This document shows, piece after piece, positions 1-6,485 of a stretch of DNA of 8,176 nucleotides (the stretch's first letter is position 1; every line of letters starts with the position of its first letter). The position numbers and the translations under genes were made by a program. Below the pieces are notes generated by a model. The model did not search any database, was not told where the DNA came from, and worked only from the letters and a program-made list of their open reading frames with translations. The DNA lies in the NCBI GenBank assembly GCA_023436485.1, contig JAEZIU010000110.1:1-8176 (forward strand), in the 5' to 3' direction. The stretch comes from Bacillota bacterium (GTDB lineage Bacteria; Bacillota; Clostridia; Acetivibrionales; DSM-1351).

Positions 1-9
1 ATTATACAT

Positions 10-15
10 CCTCCT
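10..15 (-). promoter_or_regulatory. Shine-Dalgarno site of a gene beginning outside the window
   Basis: The minus strand reads AGGAGG followed by ATGTATAAT to the window edge. The ATG touching the AGGAGG is too close, so the start codon probably lies at or just beyond base 1. In many Firmicutes smc follows rnc in this neighbourhood, which makes it a candidate, but nothing here identifies it. Confidence 0.55.
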
Positions 16-38
16 AAAAAAATGCTTTAAAAAAAGCA
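16..38 (-). terminator. Weak terminator-like hairpin after the radical SAM gene
   Basis: On the minus strand TGCTTT (38-33) pairs with AAAGCA (28-23) around TTTT and runs into seven T. The stem is short, with two G-C pairs, so efficiency would be low. It sits about 100 nt past the radical SAM stop and directly before a Shine-Dalgarno, so it could equally act in the leader of the next gene. The rest of bases 1-136 is A/T-rich with no gene. Confidence 0.45.
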
Positions 39-136
39 AAAAAATAAAATATAATTGTATTTATATCTATTCTATATATTTCATCGAATTCCTGCTTTTT
101 ACATTTAAAATTTTTTAAAAAATTTAATTTATTTAT

Positions 137-1147
137 TTATGTTCCTATAATTACGAATTTTTCGACATTTTGCTTCTCCATAATCCGTATATTTTTAAAA
201 TTAAACTCGTTTTTAAGTGTATTGATATTAACCCTTTTCTGACCGATTACAGTTGAAATATACCTAGGGTTACAATGTATAATTATTTCAGGTAATTGAT
301 CAAGTTTATTGTTAATTATATATTGTCTAATTTTATTAAGTATAAGCCTTGATTCCACAAGTTGTCTGAAAGCAGGATGAAAAGGCCCGGCAACAACCTC
401 TCCTGATTCACTGATATTGTCTGTGGGCTGGAGACCTATTCGAATAACATTAATATTGTTTTTTTCATATATATTCAGCAATTCTGCAGAAATATCCACC
501 GACTCTTCAATTGTCAGTGGCTCATAGCGTCCTTCCTGATACATCTTCTGAAGAAATGTGTTTTCAATAACAAGTGTTGGATAAATCCGTACAATATCAG
601 GACACAGCTCAACCACCTTTTGGGCTGTTGCGATTGCCTTTAATCTGGTATCCCCGGGAAGTCCTATCATTGTTTGAATACCAAGTGAAAAACCTCTGTC
701 CTTAATCATTTTTGCAGCATTTTTTACTTCTTCAATGCCATGTCCTCTATTTGTGCATTTCAAAACATCATAATCCAGGCTCTGGACTCCCAATTCAATA
801 GTTTTTACACCGAATCTTTCAAGTAAATCCAAAATTGTAGAATTTATATAGTCAGGTCTGGTAGAAAGTCTTATTTGCTTTACCTTCCCTTGTTTAATAT
901 AGCTGTATCCTATTTTGAGATACCATTCCTGCTCACTTGGTGATATACCTGTAAAGCTTCCGCCGTAAAAACCTATTTCCACAAATGCGTTAGTGCTTGT
1001 TTCCAAGTGGCTTTCAATAGTATGTCGAATATCTTCTTCACTGGCCTCGTTTGATTGACCACTAATAATTTTCTGGTTACAGAAAATACAATCGAAGGGG
1101 CAACCTTTGTGTGGTACAAATATGGGAATTACTATATGCTTCTTAAT
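137..1147 (-). CDS. Elp3-like radical SAM protein with a probable ATT start codon
   Basis: A radical SAM enzyme resembling the catalytic half of the Elp3 family, with no acetyltransferase domain. The exact substrate is unknown to me; tRNA or another RNA is only a guess from the family. Read from an ATT at 1147, the 336-residue product starts (M)KKHIVIPIFVPHKGC. It carries the 4Fe-4S motif CPFDCIFC with cysteines at 16, 20 and 23, then the glycine-rich SAM-binding segment FYGGSFTG near residue 60. The TTG at 1006 (residue 48) is the first conventional start and would remove all three cysteines, so it is very unlikely to be right. An in-frame TAA (1150-1148) abuts the ATT. A GGAG at 1160-1157 lies 9 nt upstream. 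The gene starts 20 nt after the rnc stop and is probably cotranscribed with rnc. Family is confident; the start codon is an inference. Confidence 0.87.
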   Translation of the reverse strand: MKKHIVIPIFVPHKGCPFDCIFCNQKIISGQSNEASEEDIRHTIESHLETSTNAFVEIGFYGGSFTGISPSEQEWYLKIGYSYIKQGKVKQIRLSTRPDYINSTILDLLERFGVKTIELGVQSLDYDVLKCTNRGHGIEEVKNAAKMIKDRGFSLGIQTMIGLPGDTRLKAIATAQKVVELCPDIVRIYPTLVIENTFLQKMYQEGRYEPLTIEESVDISAELLNIYEKNNINVIRIGLQPTDNISESGEVVAGPFHPAFRQLVESRLILNKIRQYIINNKLDQLPEIIIHCNPRYISTVIGQKRVNINTLKNEFNFKNIRIMEKQNVEKFVIIGT

Positions 1148-1156
1148 TTACAAACA

Positions 1157-1163
1157 CTCCTTT
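1157..1163 (-). promoter_or_regulatory. Shine-Dalgarno site that decides the ATT start of the radical SAM gene
   Basis: The minus strand reads AAAGGAG, followed by the 9-nt spacer TGTTTGTAA and then ATT AAG AAG CAT. Spacing is ideal for the ATT at 1147. No ATG, GTG or TTG occurs in frame between the preceding TAA and the cysteine motif. Confidence 0.7.
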
Positions 1164-1167
1164 TTGC

Positions 1168-1878
1168 CTATTTGCTCTTTATATTATTTAAGGCATCCTT
1201 AGCAGCATTTTGTTCGGCTTCTTTTTTAGAATGTCCTTTTCCTTGACCTTGAATAGCACCATTTATTTTTACTTCTGTAATAAATGTCTTGTTATGATCA
1301 GGGCCGAATTGGTCAGTAACACTGTATGAAATCTGTTGTTCGCCGTTTTGCTGAACCAATTCTTGCAACTGTGTCTTATAATCGTAAAACAATTTTCCTT
1401 CAATACATGACTTTATAATTTTATCCATGTATTTATAAACAAAAGCCTTTGCGGTTTCAAACCCACTGTCAATGTATAATGCTCCTATCAGTGCCTCAAA
1501 TGCATCTGAAAGTAAAGATATTTTTTCTCTGCCCCCTGAAAGTTCTTCCCCTTTTCCAAGTAAAAGATACTTTCCAAGGCTGATGTCAGTGGCACATTGA
1601 GACAGTGAGTTTTCACAAACAATTTTAGCTCTTGTTACGGATAACTCTCCTTCTGGCAGATTTGGATTTTTCTGAAATAAGTATTCACTTATTGTAAGTC
1701 CTAAAACAGAATCTCCCAGAAATTCAAGTCTCTCGTTATATTTTAGCTTCCTTGACTTTTTTTCATTTGCATATGAGCTGTGAGTAATAGCAGCAAATAC
1801 TATGTCTTTGTTCTTAAAATTGTGTCCTATTATATTTTCAAGCTCTGAAATTCTAATATTATAATCGGTTTGTTCCAT
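1168..1878 (-). CDS. rnc: Ribonuclease III
   Basis: Double-strand-specific endoribonuclease that processes rRNA precursors and structured mRNAs in the cytoplasm, working as a Mg-dependent homodimer. The 236-residue protein has the normal two-domain layout. The catalytic domain covers about residues 8-155 with the signature NERLEFLGDS at 48-57. Acidic residues E49, E52, D56, E76, D125 and E128 line up with the metal-binding set of the E. coli enzyme, with the same 79-residue span from first to last. A double-stranded-RNA-binding domain follows at about 165-234 and ends in GHSKKEAEQNAAKDAL. The ATG at 1878 has GGAGG six bases upstream. A terminator separates it from fabF, so it may have its own promoter. 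Location after the acpP/fab genes is the common Firmicutes order. Nothing is missing or odd. Confidence 0.97.
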   Translation of the reverse strand: MEQTDYNIRISELENIIGHNFKNKDIVFAAITHSSYANEKKSRKLKYNERLEFLGDSVLGLTISEYLFQKNPNLPEGELSVTRAKIVCENSLSQCATDISLGKYLLLGKGEELSGGREKISLLSDAFEALIGALYIDSGFETAKAFVYKYMDKIIKSCIEGKLFYDYKTQLQELVQQNGEQQISYSVTDQFGPDHNKTFITEVKINGAIQGQGKGHSKKEAEQNAAKDALNNIKSK

Positions 1879-1911
1879 TGTAGTCCTCCAATAAATACCA
1901 TATCCATTTTA

Positions 1912-1938
1912 ATTATCAAATATTTAGTTTACCTTCAA
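1912..1938 (-). promoter_or_regulatory. Possible promoter for rnc and the radical SAM gene
   Basis: Minus-strand GATAAT (1917-1912) is a 5/6 match to a sigma-A -10 box, with TTGAAG (1938-1933) as a weak -35 box at a short 15-nt spacing. It would give a leader of about 27 nt that includes the rnc Shine-Dalgarno. It lies just past the fabF terminator, where a new promoter would be needed. The match is weak, and readthrough from the fab operon is an alternative. Confidence 0.3.
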
Positions 1939-1976
1939 AAAAATAACAGGATGGAAAAACCCCACCTGTTATTTTA
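1937..1976 (-). terminator. Intrinsic terminator after fabF
   Basis: Left arm AAAATAACAGG (1940-1950) pairs with CCTGTTATTTT (1965-1975). An inner TGG/CCA extends the stem past a one-base bulge, around a small loop. On the minus strand the stem runs into a tract of seven T. It sits 34 nt after the fabF stop and marks the end of the fatty-acid operon. Read from the plus strand the T tract is shorter, so minus-strand function is the better call. Confidence 0.85.
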
Positions 1977-2009
1977 CACTTTTATATTAATATCATCAAC
2001 ACTTTGTAA

Positions 2010-3245
2010 TTATTCATATTTCTTTAAACATATTGTAGCATTGTGACCGCCGAAGCCAAGTGCATTTGAAAGTGCATATTTAATGTCACCTTCTCTTCCC
2101 TTATTTGGTACACAATCAATATCGCATTCAGGGTCCTGATTTTTAACGTTGATTGTTGGAGGTAGGAAGCTGTCGTGAATAGCCATTGCTGTAATTATAG
2201 CTTCAATTGCACCTGCTGCACCCAATAAATGTCCTGTCATTGACTTGGTTGAACTCATTGCAACATTAGCAGCATGACTTCCAAATACTGTTTTTACAAC
2301 CTTTACTTCACCAGGATCATTTAAAGGAGTAGAAGTTCCGTGGGCATTGATGTAACTAACTTCTTCCGGCTTGATACCTGCATCATTAATTGCCATTTGC
2401 ATACTCTTTATACCGCCTAATCCTTCCGGATGAGGAGCAGTTATGTGGTAAGCGTCACAAGTACATCCGTATCCGACAACTTCTGCCAGTATGTTCGCAC
2501 CTCTATTAAGTGCATGTTCGAGCTCCTCCAGTATTATAACTCCGGCACCTTCGCCCATAACAAACCCGTCTCTGTCTATATCAAAAGGCCTTGAGGCTGT
2601 TGCAGGATCAGGATTTTTACTCATTGCTCCCATATTACAGAAACCTGCAAAACTGATTGATGTTAAAGACGCTTCCGCACCGCCGGTCAACATTAAATCA
2701 GCATCTCCTCGCTGTATAACCTTGAATGAATCACCAATAGCATTATTTGATGTTGCACAAGCAGTTACCACACATTCGTTGAAACCCATGAATCCGTATT
2801 GAATAGCTATACGGCCGGAAGCCATATTTGAAATCATCATAGGTATGAAAAACGGACTAACTCTTCCAGGTCCTTTGCTAAGTAAAACGCTATGCTGTTC
2901 TTCAAATGTTCCTATCCCGCCAATACCGGATCCGACAATAACACCGCATCTGTCCTTATTCAAAGAATCTAAATCAAGATTTGCATTTTCTACCGCCATT
3001 TTTGAAGCAGCCATAGCAAACTGGTTGTATCTATCCATTCTTCTTGCTTCTTTTTTATCCATGAATAAGTTAGGATCAAAATCCTTTATCTCAGCACCAA
3101 CTTTTGTTGACATCTCTGAAACATCAATGCGGGTTATTTCACTTATTCCGTTTCTGCCCTCTTTTATTGAACCCCAAAACTGATCCAGTCCAAAACCAAG
3201 TGAAGATACTACCCCAGCTCCTGTTATAACTACGCGTCTTTTCAT
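2010..3245 (-). CDS. fabF: Beta-ketoacyl-ACP synthase II
   Basis: Condenses malonyl-ACP with a growing acyl-ACP, releasing CO2 and adding two carbons in each elongation cycle. The 411-residue protein is the usual FabF length. The Cys-His-His triad is visible: C163 in TACATS, H302 in NAHGTSTPLND and H339 in KSMTGHLLGAAG, with K334 just before. The C-terminal glycine loop GFGGHN is at 397-402. I chose the ATG at 3245 (MKRRVVITGAG) because GGAGG at 3259-3255 lies 9 nt upstream. The in-frame ATG at 3251 is only 3 nt from that site, and the longer reading to 3284 would run through the ribosome binding site. It is separated from acpP by 137 nt with a terminator-like hairpin, so it may be expressed less than acpP or from its own start. 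Confidence 0.96.
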   Translation of the reverse strand: MKRRVVITGAGVVSSLGFGLDQFWGSIKEGRNGISEITRIDVSEMSTKVGAEIKDFDPNLFMDKKEARRMDRYNQFAMAASKMAVENANLDLDSLNKDRCGVIVGSGIGGIGTFEEQHSVLLSKGPGRVSPFFIPMMISNMASGRIAIQYGFMGFNECVVTACATSNNAIGDSFKVIQRGDADLMLTGGAEASLTSISFAGFCNMGAMSKNPDPATASRPFDIDRDGFVMGEGAGVIILEELEHALNRGANILAEVVGYGCTCDAYHITAPHPEGLGGIKSMQMAINDAGIKPEEVSYINAHGTSTPLNDPGEVKVVKTVFGSHAANVAMSSTKSMTGHLLGAAGAIEAIITAMAIHDSFLPPTINVKNQDPECDIDCVPNKGREGDIKYALSNALGFGGHNATICLKKYE

Positions 3246-3259
3246 TTTCATAAACCTCC

Positions 3260-3357
3260 AAAAGGTGAAATTATAAATATACAAAAATTTGTATTTTTAG
3301 ATTATATATCAAAATGTCTTTAAGACATTGAAGAAATTCGTTAGGTCACATAATATT
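3260..3357 (-). other. AT-rich fabF leader with two inverted repeats
   Basis: The spacer between the acpP terminator and the fabF ribosome binding site has no gene. It holds a perfect 8-bp inverted repeat around one base (AATGTCTT / AAGACATT, 3313-3329), a 7-bp repeat (ATACAAA / TTTGTAT, about 3279-3294), and two minus-strand TATAAT hexamers (3306-3301 and 3275-3270). Neither hexamer has a convincing -35 box at standard spacing. A fabF promoter or an operator is possible but not shown. Confidence 0.35.
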
Positions 3358-3384
3358 AAAAAAGCCCCTATTGGGGACTTTTTT
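3358..3384 (-). terminator. Terminator-like hairpin overlapping the acpP stop codon
   Basis: On the minus strand, AAAAAAG and CCCC pair with GGGG and CTTTTTT around an AATA loop, with one bulged T. The stem is followed by an uninterrupted T run. The A-rich foot of the stem begins within the acpP TAA stop (3385-3383). It has the form of an intrinsic terminator, although fabF follows in the same direction, so it probably attenuates rather than ends transcription. It is nearly symmetrical and could act on plus-strand transcripts as well. Confidence 0.75.
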
Positions 3385-3610
3385 AAGTATTACTTTTGAT
3401 GTATTCAACAACATCACTAACTGTTGTGATCTTCTCTGCTTCGTTATCAGGTATTTCAAGACCAAATTCCTCTTCAAGTGCCATTATAAGCTCTACTATA
3501 TCAAGAGAATCAGCTCCAAGATCATCTATGAAGGAAGCTTCCATAGTTATATCTTCTTCTTCAACACCCAACTGCTCAACAATCAACTTTTTAACTTTAT
3601 CAAAAACCAT
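3383..3610 (-). CDS. acpP: Acyl carrier protein
   Basis: Small acidic carrier that holds fatty-acyl intermediates on a phosphopantetheine arm and shuttles them among FabD, FabH, FabG, FabF and PlsX. The 75-residue product has the attachment motif DDLGADSLDIVEL with S35 as the modified serine, and the typical acidic helix II/III (EEEFGLEIPDNEAEKI). The ATG at 3610 is chosen because a perfect Shine-Dalgarno precedes it. An in-frame extension to 3649 would run through that site. Upstream lies a 119-nt spacer with an inverted repeat, and downstream a terminator-like hairpin starts at the stop codon. This isolation fits the need for far more AcpP than enzyme, which is an inference. Confidence 0.97.
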   Translation of the reverse strand: MVFDKVKKLIVEQLGVEEEDITMEASFIDDLGADSLDIVELIMALEEEFGLEIPDNEAEKITTVSDVVEYIKSNT

Positions 3611-3614
3611 ACAT

Positions 3615-3624
3615 TCACCTCCTT
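3615..3624 (-). promoter_or_regulatory. Perfect Shine-Dalgarno of acpP
   Basis: The minus strand reads AAGGAGGTGA, complementary over ten bases to the conserved 3' end of 16S rRNA. The GGAGG core is 7 nt from the ATG at 3610. It is the strongest site in the window; the other genes have GGAGG or less. It decides the acpP start. Confidence 0.85.
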
Positions 3625-3644
3625 CCAAAGGATGGTTTCTATAA

Positions 3645-3687
3645 TGCATACATTTTTAACTCTGGTATGCAATTTAATAATTATTAA
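3645..3687. repeat. Inverted repeat and palindrome in the fabG-acpP spacer
   Basis: TGCATAC (3645-3651) and GTATGCA (3665-3671) form a 7-bp inverted repeat around 13 nt, and TTAATAATTATTAA (3674-3687) is a perfect 14-bp palindrome beside it. Both lie upstream of the acpP ribosome binding site. They could be a processing hairpin or a protein site. The second is A/T only and may be chance. The rest of the 119-nt spacer shows no gene and no good promoter. Confidence 0.45.
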
Positions 3688-3729
3688 TCTGAATAGCCGG
3701 AAGCCCGAGCATATCCAAACATAATATTA

Positions 3730-4467
3730 TTACATAACTAATCCACCGTCAATATCTATAACCTGCCCTGTTACATAACCGGCTTCTTCAGAAGCTAGAA
3801 AAGCCACAACATTAGCTACTTCTTCAGGCGTCCCAAACCTTCCGAGTGCTATCTTTTCTATATACTTCTTCTTTAAATCCTCCGGTAATATTTCCGTCAT
3901 ATCACTGACAATTGCACCCGGGCATACTACATTACAGATAATTCCCCGGGGAGCAAACTCCTTTGCGGTGGTTTTTGTCAAGCCGATAAGTCCTGCTTTT
4001 GATGCTGAATAATTTGCCTGCCCCGGATTACCGTAATTACCGGCAACCGATGAGATGTTAACTATTCTGCCGTATTTTTTTTTCAGCATCTGTTTGGCTG
4101 CGACTTTAGTACACAGGAAAGCACCCTTTAAATTAATGTCAAGTACGCTGTCCCAATCGTCCTCTGACATCATTGCCATTGGCTTATCCTTTGTTATTCC
4201 TGCATTGTTTACCAGAATATCAATACCCCCAAAGGTACTTACGGCAGTATTTATCAAGGCCTTCACATCTTCTGTATTCCTTATATCACCTACAACTGCT
4301 GTAACCTTTATTCCCATAGTTTCCAACTCTTTTGCCGTATCCAGAACCTTATCTGTTGTTCCATTGAGAACAACATTTGCTCCAAGTTTACCGAGTTTTT
4401 CAGCAATGGCTCTCCCGATTCCTCTGGATGATCCGGTAATAACAGCAGTCCGCCCATCAAATTGCAT
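3730..4467 (-). CDS. fabG: 3-oxoacyl-ACP reductase
   Basis: NADPH-dependent reduction of 3-oxoacyl-ACP to 3-hydroxyacyl-ACP, the first reduction in each elongation cycle. A classical 245-residue short-chain dehydrogenase. The Rossmann cofactor loop TGSSRGIG is at 11-18, NNAG at 87-90, the catalytic serine S140 in NISSVAG, and the YxxxK pair is Y153/K157. These are each offset by two from the E. coli enzyme. The C-terminal TGQVIDIDGGLVM is typical of FabG rather than other family members. The ATG at 4467 has GGAGG 10 nt upstream. It starts 40 nt after fabD. Assignment as the main FabG rests on both motifs and its place between fabD and acpP. Confidence 0.96.
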   Translation of the reverse strand: MQFDGRTAVITGSSRGIGRAIAEKLGKLGANVVLNGTTDKVLDTAKELETMGIKVTAVVGDIRNTEDVKALINTAVSTFGGIDILVNNAGITKDKPMAMMSEDDWDSVLDINLKGAFLCTKVAAKQMLKKKYGRIVNISSVAGNYGNPGQANYSASKAGLIGLTKTTAKEFAPRGIICNVVCPGAIVSDMTEILPEDLKKKYIEKIALGRFGTPEEVANVVAFLASEEAGYVTGQVIDIDGGLVM

Positions 4468-4507
4468 TTTGTGTACACCTCCAAAATAAATCTACCATTC
4501 AAGCATT

Positions 4508-5440
4508 TTATGCTAATACTTCCAATACCTTCCTCAAGGTTTCCAAATTTTCAACATTCAATACTGTTGCTTCCTTGTCAATCTTCTTTACAAAACCGCT
4601 TAAAACCTTTCCGGGGCCTATTTCTACAAATGTGTCCACACCTTGATCAAGCATTGTTCTTATACATTTTTCCCACATTACGGATGTACTAACCTGCCTT
4701 ACAAGAAGCTCCTTGACCATACTTTTATCTACAATAGCTTCACCGGTAACATTTGTTACTACAGGAATCTTTATATCATTCAAAGATACCTTGTCGAGTT
4801 CACCTGCTAGTTTCTCACCGGCAGGTTTTAAAAGAGTGCAATGGAATGGTGCACTAACAGGCAACAACATTGCTCTCTTAGCACCTTTAGCCTTGCAAAG
4901 CTCCGCTGCCTTTTCAACAGCTGCTGTTTCACCTGCTACCACTATCTGACCCGGGCAGTTGAAATTAGCAGGTTCAACAATACCTACTTGTGATGCTTCT
5001 TTGCAGCACTCTATTACATCATTGCTTTCAAGCCCTATAATTGCGGCCATAGCTCCAACTCCTACAGGTACAGCCTCTTGCATATACTTTCCTCTTTTTT
5101 TAACAAGAGAAACAGCGTCCTTGAAGCTGATTGTACCTGCTGCAACATGTGCAGCATATTCACCAAGACTCAAACCAGCTACAAAATCAGGTCTGATACC
5201 CTTTTCCAAAAGAGGCTGCATACAGGCAATACTGGTAGTAACAATAGTTGGCTGGGTGTTTTCAGTTATCTTTAATGTTTCATCATCACTGTTGAATATC
5301 ATTTCTCTGACATCAAAGCCCAATGCCTCTGTTGCTTCATCAAATATTTTACCGGCACTCATATATTCATCTGCGATTTCCTTGCCCATTCCTACATACT
5401 GAGCACCCTGCCCAGGAAATAAAAAAGCTACTTTGCCCAT
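4508..5440 (-). CDS. fabD: Malonyl-CoA:ACP transacylase
   Basis: Transfers malonate from malonyl-CoA to the phosphopantetheine of AcpP, giving the extender unit for FabH and FabF. The 310-residue protein is of usual length. It shows the N-terminal GQGAQ oxyanion loop (10-14), the nucleophile S91 in GLSLGEYAA, R116 for the malonyl carboxylate, H200 in SAPFHCTLL, Q249 in RQVSTSV and the late EIGPGKVLSG motif. I chose the ATG at 5440 because AGGAGG lies 6 nt upstream. The in-frame GTG at 5458 would place that ribosome binding site inside the gene. It starts 43 nt after fabH. Many clostridial clusters have fabK between fabH and fabD; here there is no room for it. Confidence 0.97.
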   Translation of the reverse strand: MGKVAFLFPGQGAQYVGMGKEIADEYMSAGKIFDEATEALGFDVREMIFNSDDETLKITENTQPTIVTTSIACMQPLLEKGIRPDFVAGLSLGEYAAHVAAGTISFKDAVSLVKKRGKYMQEAVPVGVGAMAAIIGLESNDVIECCKEASQVGIVEPANFNCPGQIVVAGETAAVEKAAELCKAKGAKRAMLLPVSAPFHCTLLKPAGEKLAGELDKVSLNDIKIPVVTNVTGEAIVDKSMVKELLVRQVSTSVMWEKCIRTMLDQGVDTFVEIGPGKVLSGFVKKIDKEATVLNVENLETLRKVLEVLA

Positions 5441-5483
5441 ATAAATCCTCCTACTCACTATAAATGAATAATATATTAACTAA

Positions 5484-6485
5484 TTACTTTTTAGACCACT
5501 TAACAGCCATTGAACCCCAAGTCAATCCACCGCCAAAGGCTACAAGAACCATTTTGTCGCCTTTTTTCAATTTTCCTTCTCTCATTGCTTCATCCATGGC
5601 CACAGGGATGGACGCTGAAGAAATATTACCGTATTTATTTATAACGTAGTGTATTTTATCATCGGTTATACCAAGTTTCTTTATTGCACCATCGATAATT
5701 CTGGTATTTGCCTGATGTGGAAAAATAAAATCAAGGTCATTTATCTTCATATTTAGATTATCTAAAACATGCATTGTTGCAGTTGACATTGCCTTAACAG
5801 CAAATTTAAAGACCTCTTTACCATCCATCCATAACGTGTTGTATTTTTCGCTTACTCTCTTTTCCTTTTCTTCTTCTGATACATAGAGGTTTGGAATTGT
5901 AATATTCATACCTTCAGCTCCATTTGAACCAAGAAATGAATTGAGTATGCCATATCCTTCATCAACTTCTCCAAGTACTACTGCACCTGCAGCGTCTCCG
6001 AAAAGAATGCAGGTATTTCTGTCTTTCCAATCAACAATCTTAGACAATCCTTCACATCCGATTACTAAAGCATGTTTGTAAACTCCATTTAAAATAAATT
6101 GATGAGCAATTGTCAAAGAGTAAATAAACCCTGTACAAGCTGCATTTATGTCAAAAGCAGTTGCATTTACAGCTCCGATAGCACCTTGAATAATGCATGC
6201 CATGGATGGTGACATATAATCAGCGGCTTCAGTTGATAGGATAATTAAGTCAATGTCTTCAGCTTTTAGGTTGGCGTCTTCCAAAGCCCTCTTGGCTGCC
6301 TCAATTCCCATTGTGTAATTAGGGGTGTCATCATCTAGAATACGCCTCTCTGATATTCCCGTTCTTTTTATAATCCATTCGTCTGATGTATCAACCAATT
6401 TTTCCAAATCGTTATTAGTAAGTACTTTTTCAGGTACAAAACTTCCTGTGCCTATTATCCCAACACTTTTAGTCCATTTTTTCAT
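5484..6485 (-). CDS. fabH: Beta-ketoacyl-ACP synthase III
   Basis: Starts fatty-acid chains by condensing an acyl-CoA primer with malonyl-ACP. In Firmicutes primers are often branched or straight short chains; which one applies here cannot be read from the sequence. The 333-residue protein carries the triad C117 (NAACTGF), H257 (FPHQANTRI) and N287 (KYGNISSAS), with the same 30-residue His-Asn distance as E. coli. The start is the ATG at 6485 (MKKWTKSVGIIGTGS). The in-frame extension to 6530 lies wholly within plsX and has no family resemblance. GGAGGTGG lies upstream, with its last GG 9 nt from the ATG. The start overlaps the end of plsX by 17 nt in another frame, which suggests translational coupling. 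The Cys-His spacing is eight residues longer than in E. coli. Confidence 0.96.
   Translation of the reverse strand: MKKWTKSVGIIGTGSFVPEKVLTNNDLEKLVDTSDEWIIKRTGISERRILDDDTPNYTMGIEAAKRALEDANLKAEDIDLIILSTEAADYMSPSMACIIQGAIGAVNATAFDINAACTGFIYSLTIAHQFILNGVYKHALVIGCEGLSKIVDWKDRNTCILFGDAAGAVVLGEVDEGYGILNSFLGSNGAEGMNITIPNLYVSEEEKEKRVSEKYNTLWMDGKEVFKFAVKAMSTATMHVLDNLNMKINDLDFIFPHQANTRIIDGAIKKLGITDDKIHYVINKYGNISSASIPVAMDEAMREGKLKKGDKMVLVAFGGGLTWGSMAVKWSKK

Noticed and set aside
108..125. 18-bp perfect A/T palindrome after the radical SAM stop
   Set aside because: It consists only of A and T with no G-C pairs, so it is a poor terminator stem and expected by chance in such A/T-rich DNA.
137..1006. TTG start at 1006 for the radical SAM gene (289 residues)
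   Set aside because: It would delete the CX3CX2C cluster motif, and the frame stays open and family-like upstream to 1147.
1055..1246. Plus-strand open frame of 63 codons
   Set aside because: It lies antisense to the rnc end and the radical SAM start, has no ribosome site and no recognisable product.
3245..3284. N-terminal extension of FabF (MYIYNFTFWRFMK)
   Set aside because: It would run across the GGAGG ribosome site at 3259-3255 and is not part of the family. ATG at 3245 has proper spacing.
3371..3724. Plus-strand open frame of 117 codons
   Set aside because: It is antisense to acpP, made of A/T-rich low-complexity codons, with no Shine-Dalgarno. It arises from the reading frame of acpP and its spacer.
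4959..5402. Plus-strand open frame of 147 codons opposite fabD
   Set aside because: Shadow of a conserved gene on the other strand. Its Ser/Pro/Thr-rich product resembles nothing known to me.
6415..6426. TTAGTAAGTACT, resembling halves of the Bacillus FapR operator
   Set aside because: It lies inside fabH coding sequence for the conserved VLTNND segment and is not near a promoter. Chance similarity is the simplest reading.
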